Positions 15,876-24,640 of a stretch of 42,380 nt of DNA are shown here, piece by piece; position 1 is the stretch's first letter, and every line of letters begins with the position of its first letter. Location of the stretch: assembly GCA_009785595.1 (NCBI GenBank), contig WQVZ01000007.1, positions 1 through 42,380 on the forward strand, written 5' to 3'. Made by a program: the position numbers and the translations under genes. The notes beneath the pieces are model-generated. The model did not search any database and was not told the origin of the DNA. It was given only the letters and a program-made list of their open reading frames with translations. The stretch comes from Defluviitaleaceae bacterium. Lineage in GTDB: Bacteria; Bacillota; Clostridia; Lachnospirales; WRAX01.

Positions 15876-16817
15876 TCAGCTGGCAAAATGCGTAAGCATC
15901 TCAAGCTCCCTCTCTCTACTAGCCACAATAAAACGGCGATTTACTGTAAGTTCACACTGAAGAGCATGAACATTCATTTGTTCTATCAGTTTAGAGTCAT
16001 CAGTATGGAATACGCCTTTTTCGACCAGACTTTTTCCATTCTCGACTAATACAAACGCACCTTTTGGCGAGAAAGGTGCAACCCACATGAGGTTTCCATC
16101 TCGATAATGTGTGTAGTAGGTACAATTGCGCGGGACAACAAATTCTACATCGGTATTATTCTCGAATGTATTAGCTGAAAAATTATCAAAAGCCCCTGCT
16201 AACGCTTCTGGGTGCATGAGAATCTTTTCGTGCGTGATTGTAGAATTATGCCCAAGAGCCTCTAATAATTCTTTTGTTGCAGAAGGACGGTTCACTTCAT
16301 TAAGAACTAGCTGGCTTCGGAGGAGTGCGTAGCAGATATAATTCTTCATAGCATTAACATCAAATGTTAGAGGTGAAGTCTTGCCCTGATGAAACAGCCT
16401 TGCATTTTTCATCAAATCACCAACAGGCCCCTCAACATAATCTCGTAAAAATTCCTCTGTGTCCTGAGAATAGTAGCCAAACACTGTATCTAATTTCTTA
16501 ATGCTTTCTTTCTTAATTGTTTGGTCGCTCAAATCAAGGAAATACACATATTCCATCTTTACTGGCTGGTTCTTCTCGTTTTTCTCAATTTGAAGATGCG
16601 AAAAGTTTTTCATGATAGACTTTGGTATCTGAACGTGAGAATTAATCGGTAAACTCAAAATATCACCCTTTGCAATGGACTCATAAAATTCCAGCATCAA
16701 CCATACGAGTTTAGTCGTTACTTTAGCCGTCTTCGGGCGGCATTTGGTTTTAAAAAGGCCAATAGGATTATATGCTTTACGATGGATTTGCCGCGTAACC
16801 ATTCCGACTAAAGTCAT
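15876..16817 (-). CDS. DUF4238-like protein with a probably non-native N-terminus
   Basis: 313 residues from ATG 16817. The body resembles DUF4238 proteins: an early I.K..MKNFS segment, YVYFLDL, a YSQDTEEFLRDYVEGPVG stretch, the central helical NYICYALLRSQ, then FVVPRNCTYYTHYRDG, FSPKGAFVLV and a terminal NRRFIVASRERELE. DUF4238 has no settled activity and is often found in accessory regions. The first 20-25 residues are antisense of a GNAT gene remnant (16729-16811), so the original 5' end was lost or replaced. ATG 16697 (MLEFYES) is an alternative start but lacks a ribosome site; ATG 16817 overlaps the relQ stop as ATGA. Codon use is A/T-richer than in the flanking housekeeping genes. Confidence 0.55.
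   Translation of the reverse strand: MTLVGMVTRQIHRKAYNPIGLFKTKCRPKTAKVTTKLVWLMLEFYESIAKGDILSLPINSHVQIPKSIMKNFSHLQIEKNEKNQPVKMEYVYFLDLSDQTIKKESIKKLDTVFGYYSQDTEEFLRDYVEGPVGDLMKNARLFHQGKTSPLTFDVNAMKNYICYALLRSQLVLNEVNRPSATKELLEALGHNSTITHEKILMHPEALAGAFDNFSANTFENNTDVEFVVPRNCTYYTHYRDGNLMWVAPFSPKGAFVLVENGKSLVEKGVFHTDDSKLIEQMNVHALQCELTVNRRFIVASRERELEMLTHFAS
16729..16811 (+). pseudogene. Remnant of a second GNAT gene (C-terminal end)
   Basis: On the plus strand the frame reads AAFGFKKANRIICFTMDLP then RNHSD and a TAA at 16809-16811, parallel to RLGFKEANRIICFTMELP at the end of the intact GNAT gene. The 31-base core 16756-16786 is identical to 15821-15851. No GNAT sequence is recognisable upstream of 16729; the DUF4238-like gene occupies that place. 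This marks a tandem duplication or an insertion that copied the GNAT 3' end. Confidence 0.7.
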
Positions 16818-17449
16818 GCGCCGTCATTTATGAGGGATATTATTTCGTAAATCAAGAACATACGATTATCCAATTCTGCGATTTTATCGGCACAAATGAT
16901 GAGTTCGTCGCTTAAATGCTTGGGTATCTGTTCTTTATATTTGTATTTTGCTTGATGTTCCAGCGTTGACCAAAAATTCATTGCTTCTGTGCGGATTTGA
17001 ATTTCTATGGGCAGTGTTTCTGTTTTGCCGGAATGGTATATCGCAATTTCTATAATGATGTGGTAGCTACGGTACCCACTTGGTTTTGGCTTGGTTACAT
17101 AATCCTTTTCGCTCACAACATTTATGCCCGGCATTTCTCTTATTAGGTCAGCCAAAAAATAAATGTCTTTAGCGTAGGGGCAGATAATGCGGATGCCCGC
17201 AATGTCCCTCAAATGCAACCTGGCGTTTTCTGCCGTAAGCTCTACGCCTTGTTTATGCAGCTTACCGGCAATGCTTTCCGGTGATTTTATGCGCCCGGCT
17301 ATATGCCCTATGGGGTTATTGTCTTGATAGTATTTATGGGCTTCATGGATAATGTCTAGTTTTGTAAGCATGGTTCTGTGCGCCCACTCATAGGCGAGCA
17401 ATAATTCTTTCAGTCGTGCAAATTCTTCGTCACTAAATCTCGCTGTCAT
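16814..17449 (-). CDS. Small alarmone synthetase, (p)ppGpp synthetase RelQ/YjbM type
   Basis: 211 residues, the same length as B. subtilis SasB (YjbM). Synthetase-only RelA/SpoT domain: GRIKSPESIAGKL (52-64) contacts ATP, RDIAGIRIICPY (81-92) carries the metal-binding Asp82, GYRSYH (125-130) is the G-loop, and IEIQIRT (148-154) holds the catalytic Glu. No HD hydrolase domain. It would transfer pyrophosphate from ATP to GDP/GTP. The gene overlaps the histidine kinase gene by 17 bases and the DUF4238-like ORF by 4, so the alarmone synthetase is co-expressed with a two-component pair. Confidence 0.9.
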   Translation of the reverse strand: MTARFSDEEFARLKELLLAYEWAHRTMLTKLDIIHEAHKYYQDNNPIGHIAGRIKSPESIAGKLHKQGVELTAENARLHLRDIAGIRIICPYAKDIYFLADLIREMPGINVVSEKDYVTKPKPSGYRSYHIIIEIAIYHSGKTETLPIEIQIRTEAMNFWSTLEHQAKYKYKEQIPKHLSDELIICADKIAELDNRMFLIYEIISLINDGA

Positions 17450-18497
17450 TCGTAATTTCCTCCGTGTTTAGAATTAAAGTGAAAACCGCGCCGCCATCAG
17501 CAGAATTTTCTGCTTTTACATACCCTTTATGCTGGTCGGCTATGGACTTTACAATAGACAACCCAATGCCTGTGTTGCCGCCTTTGCCTTTATAAAAACG
17601 CTCAAAAACATGCGGTAAAATCTCAGTCTTAATGCCATCGCCGTCATCTGCAACGATGATGTGTACACTGCTCCCCTTCTTGCGGCAGGATAATGTAATC
17701 TTGGACTTGGCATAACGTATTGCATTAGAAATTAAGTTATCAACGGCTCTTGAAGTTAGCTCAGAAATACACTCGTAGTAAATGCTGTTGTCGTCAAGGT
17801 CATAAACAAAGCTGATACGCTTTTTATCAGCAATAGCCTGCTGTCGTGCCGCGCATTCTTTAATAATTGCGACTAAGTCTGATTTTTCGGCGGCATAAAC
17901 AGTGGAGATATTGTCAATTTTTGCAATGTACAGCAAATCTGTTACTAAGTCCGATAGTTTGTCTGTTTCTTCCAAAATGGTTTCGCTTGCCTGTTTTGGC
18001 TCCATAAGCCCATAAATTATGCCCTCTGCATAACATTTAATGGACATCAGCGGTGTACGCAATTCGTGTGATGCATTTTGAAAAAAGTCTTTTTGCTCAC
18101 TATCATAAGCCTTTATCTGCTTCACAGATTTATTCAAAGCGGCATTTAGGTTTTCAAGTTCTGTGTCCCTAAATTCAAAGTTATTGGTATCAAAACCGCT
18201 TTTGCCTATACTAAGTGCAAATTTACCAAGCTGCTCTATAGGCCGGGTGATAGAGTTGGCTAAGAAATAAGTAACAACCACAGCCATCACAAACATTATG
18301 CCTACAAGCACAAATAAAATTATGCCAGCCCTGCCGATACTCTGTTCGGCATAATAGTAGTTTTCTCGAGTGGAAAGCAGCCGTATAAGAATATTAAAGA
18401 GAACGCCCGTAAGCAAAAATGAAATAAACAACACAAAGGAAAAAGCGGCAAGGATTCTCATGCGCAATCTAGTTTTCTTTTCGTTTTTATTCTTCAT
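17433..18497 (-). CDS. Sensor histidine kinase
   Basis: 354 residues. TM1 about 13-40, a very short extracytoplasmic segment (about 41-56), TM2 about 57-80, HAMP about 80-132, phosphoacceptor SHELRTP with His144, then the HATPase domain with DNLISNAIRYAKS (N box), DDGDGI (G1) and GIGLSIVK (G2). The small outside loop (about 15 residues) suggests sensing within the membrane or through a partner. The start overlaps the response-regulator gene by 11 bases. Two-component output would normally pass to that regulator, which lacks a DNA-binding domain. Confidence 0.93.
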   Translation of the reverse strand: MKNKNEKKTRLRMRILAAFSFVLFISFLLTGVLFNILIRLLSTRENYYYAEQSIGRAGIILFVLVGIMFVMAVVVTYFLANSITRPIEQLGKFALSIGKSGFDTNNFEFRDTELENLNAALNKSVKQIKAYDSEQKDFFQNASHELRTPLMSIKCYAEGIIYGLMEPKQASETILEETDKLSDLVTDLLYIAKIDNISTVYAAEKSDLVAIIKECAARQQAIADKKRISFVYDLDDNSIYYECISELTSRAVDNLISNAIRYAKSKITLSCRKKGSSVHIIVADDGDGIKTEILPHVFERFYKGKGGNTGIGLSIVKSIADQHKGYVKAENSADGGAVFTLILNTEEITNDSEI

Positions 18498-18921
18498 TAC
18501 ACCCGACCTTCTCTTCTATAACAAACTGCTCACTATTTGCGTTTTTTTCAAAATCTATGCGCCTAAAAATTGCGTTGACCCTCATTGTAAGAGCCATTGG
18601 GCTAAATGGTTTTGTTAGGTAGTCATCGCTGCCCAAATCTAAGCCCGTTGCATAGTCCAAATCACTATCGCGAGCTGTTAGCATAATTATTGGCACTATA
18701 CTGGTTTTGCGTAGTTCTTTGCAAACAATAAATCCGTTAGAGCCGGGCATCATCACATCAAGCACAACTAAATCCGCAGGGCTTTCCGAGAAGGCTTCAA
18801 GAAGCAAGTCACCGTTCTCAAAATCCCTCACTGTGTATCCTGCACTTTCCAAAAATGTTTTGATGCCAAGTCTAATATTGGTTTCATCATCAGCAATGTA
18901 TATTTTCTTTGTTTTCTCCAT
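18487..18921 (-). CDS. Receiver-only response regulator
   Basis: 144 residues: a complete OmpR-like receiver with acidic pocket Asp11-Asp12, phosphorylation site Asp55 (VVLDVMMPG), conserved Thr82 (LTARD) and Lys104 (LTKPF). OmpR-family regulators are about 225 residues; here, after AIFRRID and a short tail (EEKVGCNEE), the gene ends inside the kinase start. The winged-helix output domain is missing, through internal deletion or by design. Without it, the regulator may act by protein contact. AAAGGGTGA precedes the ATG. It follows copA by 52 bases on the same strand. Confidence 0.9.
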   Translation of the reverse strand: MEKTKKIYIADDETNIRLGIKTFLESAGYTVRDFENGDLLLEAFSESPADLVVLDVMMPGSNGFIVCKELRKTSIVPIIMLTARDSDLDYATGLDLGSDDYLTKPFSPMALTMRVNAIFRRIDFEKNANSEQFVIEEKVGCNEE

Positions 18922-18973
18922 AATATTTCACCCTTTCCGTTTTATATTGGGCCTGTTCGGAAACCCATTTCCT

Positions 18974-21418
18974 TTAAAGCTTAATGCGCTTAAGCCGCAG
19001 GGCGTTGACCAACACCGACACCGATGACAATGACATGGCCACGGCGGCTATCATAGGGTCCAGTAGCGGGCCGCCCAATAGATACCACAGGCCCATAGCT
19101 ATTGGGATACACAGGATGTTGTAGATGAAGGCCCAAAAGAGGTTTTGTTTGATATTGGTGATGGTTTTACGGCTGAGAGTGATGGCGGCGGCAACATCGG
19201 TAAGGTCTCCGCCCATAAGCACTATGTCGGCAGATTCTATGGCCACATCCGTGCCGCTGCCTATGGCTATGCCCACATCGGCTTGGGCCAGGGCCGGGGC
19301 ATCATTTATGCCATCGCCCACCATGGCTACCTTGCCGGTGGTTTGCAGTTTTTTCACATTTTTGGCTTTGTCCTGGGGCAGCACCTCCGCCAGGACATTT
19401 TTTATGCCTGCCTGTTGGGCCACAGCCTGGGCGGTGGCGGTGTTGTCGCCGGTTATCATCACTACGTTTATGCCCATTTGCTGCAATTGCTCCGCGGCCG
19501 CCCGGCTTGTGGGCTTAATTATGTCTGCCACGGCTATTATGGCCTGGACGGTATCGTCTATAGCCATATACATGGGGGTTTTGCCCTGTTCGGCCAGTTT
19601 TGCGACGTCTTTGGCATAATCAGCCAGGTTTATGGTATTTTCGTCCATCAGCCGCTTATTGCCTATCAATATGTTTTTCCCGTCCATTGTAGCAGAAATA
19701 CCCTGGCCGGTGATGGAGTTAAAAGCGGAGGGCTCGGCAAAGATGATATCCTGCTCCAGGCCTTTGTTTACGATGGCTTCGCCCAGGGGGTGTTCGGAAT
19801 TTTTCTCTGCAGAGGCCGCCAGACGCAGAACTTCTTCCCCATCATATGGCCCGTACGTCACAATATCCGTCACATGGGGCTTGCCCATGGTAATGGTGCC
19901 TGTTTTGTCCAGCACCACGGTTTTGATTTTATATGCGGTCTCCAAAGATTCGCCGCTTTTGATAAGGATGCCCTTTTGCGCCCCTTTGCCCGTGCCAACC
20001 ATAATGGACGTCGGAGTGGCAAGACCAAGTGCGCATGGGCAAGCTACAATTAGTATGGCGATAAAAATACGCATGGAAAACCATAGGCTTTCGTCCGCCC
20101 AAAAATACCAACCCGCCAGAGAAGCGATGGCAATAAGTATGATGGCAGGGACAAAACGCTCTGAAATAGCATCCGCCAGGGCGGCGATTGGCGCCTTGCT
20201 TCCTTGGGCTTGTTGTACCAATTGTATTATTTGGGCCAGGGCTGTGTCCTTGCCAACCTTGGTGGCGCGATATTTTATAGAGCCGTTTTTGTTGATGGAC
20301 GCACCGATGATGTGGTCGCCGGCCACTTTGACCACAGGCATGGATTCGCCGGTCAGCATGGACTCGTCCACACTGGTTTCGCCTTCGATGACTATGCCGT
20401 CTGTGGGCATTTTCTCACCCGGACGCACAATAATTATGTCGCCGGGCGTCAGCTCGTCTATGTAAACCTCAACCTCATTGCCATTGCGTATGATTTTGGC
20501 GGTTTTTGGTGCCAGGCCCATTAGCTTCTTAATGGCCTCGCCGGTTTTGCCTTTGGCCACACTTTCCATATACTTGCCCAGCACAATCAGGGTCAAAATA
20601 ACCCCGGCTATTTCGTAATATGGCTCATAATGGCCGCCAAAAAAGACATTGGCGGCGGTAAGGTACAGGCTGTAAATAAAGGCAGCAGCGGTGCCCTTGG
20701 CAATTAGCGAGTCCATGTTTGGGCTGCGCTTAATAAATAAGGCAGAAAAACCGCGGGTATATATCTTCCAATTAACGGCTACAACAGGAATGGTTAGTGC
20801 CAGTTGTATCAAGACATTTTGCGCGGGAAAATTGTGAGGATCAAGGTAGTGCGGCAGGTGTATGCCCATATGATGGAAGAGCATAGGCACCATGGAGATG
20901 ATAAACAGCGGAGTAGTGAAAATGGCTGAAATTACGAAGCGACGCCAGATTTCTTTGGTTTCGCGGGCTTTGCGGGCGGCCTCTTCGTCTATGGTTTCTT
21001 CTTCGTGCAGCCGAAAGCCAGCTTGCCGTACTGATTGTATCACATTTACCACGGAGATTTGTGCGATATTGTATGATAAAGCAAGCTGTTCTGTAGCGAA
21101 ATTTACATCGGCGCGGGCTATGCCATCCAATTTGCTCACTATATTTTCGATACTTTTGGCACAGGCGTTACAAGACATACCCTCTATTTTGAAAATACGT
21201 GTAACAGATGGCAGGGCAAGTCCAAAACCTAACCCGCGAGCAGCAGATATAATGGCATCCTGGTTGGTCACAGCAGGGTCAAAAGAAACAGAAAGTTGCT
21301 CTGTGGCAAAATTAACATGGGCTTGGGTTATGCCATCCAAATCTTGCATAGTGCGCTCCAGTTTTTTGGCACAAGCGGCACAAGACATGCCGGTTATATT
21401 TAGAATTATTGATTCCAT
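18974..21418 (-). CDS. copA: Copper-exporting P1B-type ATPase with two HMA domains
   Basis: 814 residues. Two N-terminal heavy-metal domains carry GMSCAAC (Cys13, Cys16) and GMSCNAC (Cys83, Cys86). Membrane helices begin at about 165. The ion-path motif CPCALGLATP lies near 460, the phosphorylated DKTGT near 503, SEHPLG follows, then GDGINDAPAL and the final helix pair. Family role: Cu(I) export to the outside. No CsoR, CopY or CopZ gene is adjacent, so the regulator must be elsewhere. AAAGGGGC precedes the ATG. Confidence 0.95.
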   Translation of the reverse strand: MESIILNITGMSCAACAKKLERTMQDLDGITQAHVNFATEQLSVSFDPAVTNQDAIISAARGLGFGLALPSVTRIFKIEGMSCNACAKSIENIVSKLDGIARADVNFATEQLALSYNIAQISVVNVIQSVRQAGFRLHEEETIDEEAARKARETKEIWRRFVISAIFTTPLFIISMVPMLFHHMGIHLPHYLDPHNFPAQNVLIQLALTIPVVAVNWKIYTRGFSALFIKRSPNMDSLIAKGTAAAFIYSLYLTAANVFFGGHYEPYYEIAGVILTLIVLGKYMESVAKGKTGEAIKKLMGLAPKTAKIIRNGNEVEVYIDELTPGDIIIVRPGEKMPTDGIVIEGETSVDESMLTGESMPVVKVAGDHIIGASINKNGSIKYRATKVGKDTALAQIIQLVQQAQGSKAPIAALADAISERFVPAIILIAIASLAGWYFWADESLWFSMRIFIAILIVACPCALGLATPTSIMVGTGKGAQKGILIKSGESLETAYKIKTVVLDKTGTITMGKPHVTDIVTYGPYDGEEVLRLAASAEKNSEHPLGEAIVNKGLEQDIIFAEPSAFNSITGQGISATMDGKNILIGNKRLMDENTINLADYAKDVAKLAEQGKTPMYMAIDDTVQAIIAVADIIKPTSRAAAEQLQQMGINVVMITGDNTATAQAVAQQAGIKNVLAEVLPQDKAKNVKKLQTTGKVAMVGDGINDAPALAQADVGIAIGSGTDVAIESADIVLMGGDLTDVAAAITLSRKTITNIKQNLFWAFIYNILCIPIAMGLWYLLGGPLLDPMIAAVAMSLSSVSVLVNALRLKRIKL

Positions 21419-21455
21419 AAGTTGCCCCTTTCGTACATCTATTACAATATTGGGA

Positions 21456-21956
21456 TTATCTTGTTCTTGTCGCGGATATTAGGGCCTTAACGGCATTTTT
21501 TATGTAACCGGGCCGGATCTTAGCGGCGGGATTTTTGCGGACGGTCAGGCGCGGTGTAAGGTCTTTGGATGTGATGGCCACGGCAATTACTCGCTCTTGA
21601 CGATTGGTCTCCAGCTCTTTTACCTGGGCTTGCAGGCTAAAAATTATCTCGGCAGTTATGACGGCCAACTGGATGTGATCTTGTTGTAATTGGGCCAAGT
21701 TGGCTTCGGTTTCGGAGAGATTTTGGGTCAGTTGGACTGTTGTTTTGATGATACTTTTACGCAGACCGGCAACCATGGGTACGATAAGTGCCGCCGCCAA
21801 CATAACTGTTACTGATAGTATTAAAATAGCGATAATGCCTGCATCGGCGACCATAAGAAAATATATGGCCAAGCTAATGATGATGGCCGCAAAAAGAGCA
21901 CAGGCGGCGAAAAGTGTCACAAATTGACGACCAAAGGGGGATTTTTGCAGACTCAT
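21456..21956 (-). CDS. Unknown membrane protein with coiled coil
   Basis: 166 residues, not recognised. Two hydrophobic helices (about 13-35 and 40-64) form a hairpin, followed by a heptad-rich coiled coil (about 70-120, QLTQNLSETEANLAQLQQDH) and a basic, Arg/Lys-rich tail. The ATG overlaps the ispD stop (ATGA), indicating translational coupling. The architecture (hairpin anchor, cytoplasmic coiled coil, basic end) suits a scaffold or nucleic-acid-facing membrane protein, but nothing more can be said. Confidence 0.7.
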   Translation of the reverse strand: MSLQKSPFGRQFVTLFAACALFAAIIISLAIYFLMVADAGIIAILILSVTVMLAAALIVPMVAGLRKSIIKTTVQLTQNLSETEANLAQLQQDHIQLAVITAEIIFSLQAQVKELETNRQERVIAVAITSKDLTPRLTVRKNPAAKIRPGYIKNAVKALISATRTR

Positions 21957-22645
21957 GTTGCACCTCTTTTCAGAAGAAATTCGGCAAAGGCCAGGTCTGT
22001 TGGGTGGGTTATTTTGATATTATTGGTGCTGCCCTGTATGATTTTTGGCGAAACACCAATATTTTCCATGAGTTGACAATCATCAGAAGCCACAAAATTT
22101 TGTAAACGTGCAGTTTCATGAGCGGCCATCAGGGCTTGCCGCCGAAAGGCTTGAGGGGTCTGGGCCAACCAAAGAGTTTGACGATCTATGGTTTGTATGA
22201 CGGACATGTTTGAGTCAGACAGTTTTACCGTATCAGTAATAGGAGCGGCCAATGTAGCAGCATTATGGTGGTATGCGGCGGAAATTACAGCATTTATGTC
22301 TTGATCAGTCACAAAAGGTCTTGCTCCATCATGAATAACCACGATGACATCACCTGGCGGCACCGCCAAAAGGCCGTTATATGTGGATTCTTGGCGGGTT
22401 TGGCCGCCGCGGATTGTGGTCAGCAGTTTGGGGGAATCAAAATACGCGTCGCAATATTCGGAAACAACAAGTATTATGCCATCAATGTGGGTGTTAGCGG
22501 CGAAGCGACTGAGACCGTGAGCAACAATGGGCACACCGTCCAGATGTACGAACTGTTTTGGAGTGTCGCCACCAAAACGCGTACCGCTGCCGGCTGCCAG
22601 TATTATTACATAACATGGAGTGTTATTGTACATGATGGCCCCCAT
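21953..22645 (-). CDS. ispD: 2-C-methyl-D-erythritol 4-phosphate cytidylyltransferase
   Basis: 230 residues. The nucleotide-binding motif LAAGSGTRFGGDTPKQF is at about 16-32, followed by VIHDGARPFV and APITDTVK as in IspD; the C-terminus (NIKITHPTDLAFAE) is typical. IspD joins MEP and CTP in the same isoprenoid pathway as the IspH domain at 8059. No ispF follows. ATG 22645 gives MGAIMYNN; the internal ATG 22633, preceded by GGGGG, is a credible alternative start. It follows pepF by 14 bases. Confidence 0.94.
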   Translation of the reverse strand: MGAIMYNNTPCYVIILAAGSGTRFGGDTPKQFVHLDGVPIVAHGLSRFAANTHIDGIILVVSEYCDAYFDSPKLLTTIRGGQTRQESTYNGLLAVPPGDVIVVIHDGARPFVTDQDINAVISAAYHHNAATLAAPITDTVKLSDSNMSVIQTIDRQTLWLAQTPQAFRRQALMAAHETARLQNFVASDDCQLMENIGVSPKIIQGSTNNIKITHPTDLAFAEFLLKRGAT

Positions 22646-22659
22646 TTTTACCGATTTTA

Positions 22660-24465
22660 TTAGTTAAAGTTGGCCTTATCAAACCTATCCAGCAAATCTT
22701 CAAAAATCTTCATGGCATCGTTGATTGGTTGCGGCGAAACCATATCCAGCCCGGCTTCTTTAAGGAGATTTATTGAGTAATCCTTGCTGCCAGAGGCCAA
22801 AAACGCCAGATACTTCTCCACGGCAGATTGACCTTCTTCCCGTATTTTTTTGGCAAAAGCCATGGCGGCAGCAAAACCTGTGGCATACTGATACACATAA
22901 AATGCACGGTAGAAATGTGGTATGCGGCTCCACTCACAGTTAATTTGGTCGTCCAGCACCACACCGCCGTCACCAAAATGTTTATCCATAAGGCCGCGGT
23001 ATAGTTTACCCAAAGAATCAGCATTAAGAGGTTCGCCTCGCTCCGCCATTTCGTGGGCTATCATTTCAAATTCTGCAAACATAGTCTGGCGGAAGAAAGT
23101 GCCCACAAATTGTTGGATAAAATAATTTAGCAAATAGTTGTATTTAGTCTTATCAACCGTGGTGTTAAGCAGATGCTCCATCACCAAGGCCTCGTTAACA
23201 GTGCTGGCCACCTCCGCCAAAAATATGGTATAGCTGCCATATGGGGCAGGCTGGGTTTTGTGGGTAAAATGGCTGTGGAGGGCGTGGCCCATTTCGTGGG
23301 CAAGAGTAAACATATCACCCATAGTATCATTGTAATTCATCAGTACATAGGGGTGTGCTGCGCCATAAACGCCCCAACAGTACGCACCACTGCGTTTGCC
23401 TTTGTTTTCGTACACATCCACCCAGCCACTATCAAAAGCAAGACGCACCAGAGCTTGATAATCCGGCCCAAGGGCGGCCAGACCGTCAACCACAGCGGTT
23501 TTGGCGTTTTCCCAGTCCATAAAAGTATCGGCATTTTCAACAATGGGTACACGCATATCATACATGTGTAGCTGGTCATACCCCAGGCATTTTTTGCGCA
23601 GGGCCAAATAGCGGTGAAACAACGGCAAATTGGCATTTACGCTGTCCACCAGGTTTTTGTATATCTCCTTTGGGATATTGTCGCCTGACAAAGCCTCATC
23701 CAAAGCACTGTCATAATTGCGCACATCGGCCACAAACAGGTCATTCTTCACGGAATAATTATATGCCTCAGCCAGGGTATTTTTTTGGGCGGCATATGCG
23801 GCATAATAGGTATCAAAAGTATTTTTACGCAGGGTGCGGTCGGCACTTTCCATCAGGCGGCCATATTGGCCATGGGTTATTTCATGCTCGACCCCTTGAC
23901 TGTCGACAGCCTTGCCAAATGCCATGTCCGCGTTATTTATCATTGTATATATGCTTTGGGCTGCATCACCAATTTCCGATGCTTTGGCCATAATTTCCTC
24001 TTTATCGGGAGAAAGCACGTGTTTTTCTTCGCGGAAAAGGTCGTGAAAATAATGGCGGTAGACTTTAAGGCCGTCACAGCCCTCCGCAAGAGCATTTACC
24101 GCATCTTCGCCAATGGCGATAATCTCCGGAGTGATGAAGCTGGCTGCTGCCTGCAATTTTGTTGTCAGACCCCGGGCTTTGTCTCTCATGCCTTGATATA
24201 CAGGGTTTGCGGTATCCTCGTCATGCTTTAGGTGTGAATATAGAATAAGCCGGGAAAGATGGCCCGATATTTCATATCGTTGGGTAAGGCAGGCCAACAA
24301 ATTTTCTGCAGACGCGCCTAATTTGCCCTCATTAGCCTTTATGGCATCGGCATATGCTCCAGCAACATCAAAGGCAGCCTGCCAGGCATCATCGCTCTCG
24401 TACAGGGTGGTTAGGTTCCATTTAAATTCCGGCGCTATCTGGTCTCTGGTTTTTAATTCCGGCAT
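22660..24465 (-). CDS. pepF: Oligoendopeptidase F (M3 family)
   Basis: 601 residues. Zinc motif HEMGHALHSHF near 388, with the downstream Glu in the NEALVMEHLL helix, as in M3B peptidases; these cut cytoplasmic oligopeptides of about 7-17 residues. The N-terminal pattern (APEFKWNLTTLYES) is typical of PepF. ATG 24465 is chosen because CAGGAGG ends 6-7 bases upstream; an in-frame ATG 30 bases earlier overlaps the promoter. The promoter at 24495-24523 drives pepF-ispD and probably the next two genes. Confidence 0.96.
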   Translation of the reverse strand: MPELKTRDQIAPEFKWNLTTLYESDDAWQAAFDVAGAYADAIKANEGKLGASAENLLACLTQRYEISGHLSRLILYSHLKHDEDTANPVYQGMRDKARGLTTKLQAAASFITPEIIAIGEDAVNALAEGCDGLKVYRHYFHDLFREEKHVLSPDKEEIMAKASEIGDAAQSIYTMINNADMAFGKAVDSQGVEHEITHGQYGRLMESADRTLRKNTFDTYYAAYAAQKNTLAEAYNYSVKNDLFVADVRNYDSALDEALSGDNIPKEIYKNLVDSVNANLPLFHRYLALRKKCLGYDQLHMYDMRVPIVENADTFMDWENAKTAVVDGLAALGPDYQALVRLAFDSGWVDVYENKGKRSGAYCWGVYGAAHPYVLMNYNDTMGDMFTLAHEMGHALHSHFTHKTQPAPYGSYTIFLAEVASTVNEALVMEHLLNTTVDKTKYNYLLNYFIQQFVGTFFRQTMFAEFEMIAHEMAERGEPLNADSLGKLYRGLMDKHFGDGGVVLDDQINCEWSRIPHFYRAFYVYQYATGFAAAMAFAKKIREEGQSAVEKYLAFLASGSKDYSINLLKEAGLDMVSPQPINDAMKIFEDLLDRFDKANFN

Positions 24466-24494
24466 AATAGTCCTCCTGGGTATTATTATCTTCA

Positions 24495-24523
24495 ATTATA
24501 GCATACCCCGGCTGGGATTTCAA
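24495..24523 (-). promoter_or_regulatory. Sigma-A promoter of pepF
   Basis: Minus strand TTGAAA (24523-24518), 17-base spacer, TATAAT (24500-24495) preceded by TGC (extended -10). The start is expected near 24488, about 23 bases before the ATG. Confidence 0.75.
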
Positions 24524-24524
24524 A

Positions 24525-24640
24525 TATACTCGCTAAACTTAATTCCGGTCCGCTCTTCGCGGAGTGGCCAACCCGATTGCGTATTCACGAAATCAGGTCG
24601 GCCGCTAAGGGCGGCTTTTTTATGAAGTTTAGCGAGTATA
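24525..24640. repeat. 116-bp element with perfect 16-bp terminal inverted repeats
   Basis: The ends TATACTCGCTAAACTT (24525-24540) and AAGTTTAGCGAGTATA (24625-24640) are exact complements. Inside are three more small stems: TCCGC/GCGGA, GATT/AATC within ACCCGATT...AATCAGGT, and GCCGC/GCGGC followed by six T. The piece would fold as a cloverleaf. No ORF. It abuts the -35 box of pepF. Confidence 0.8.

Noticed and set aside
19145-20465. Two long plus-strand frames (302 and 277 codons) opposite copA
   Set aside because: Antisense of a clear P-type ATPase; GC-rich wobble positions keep antisense frames open.
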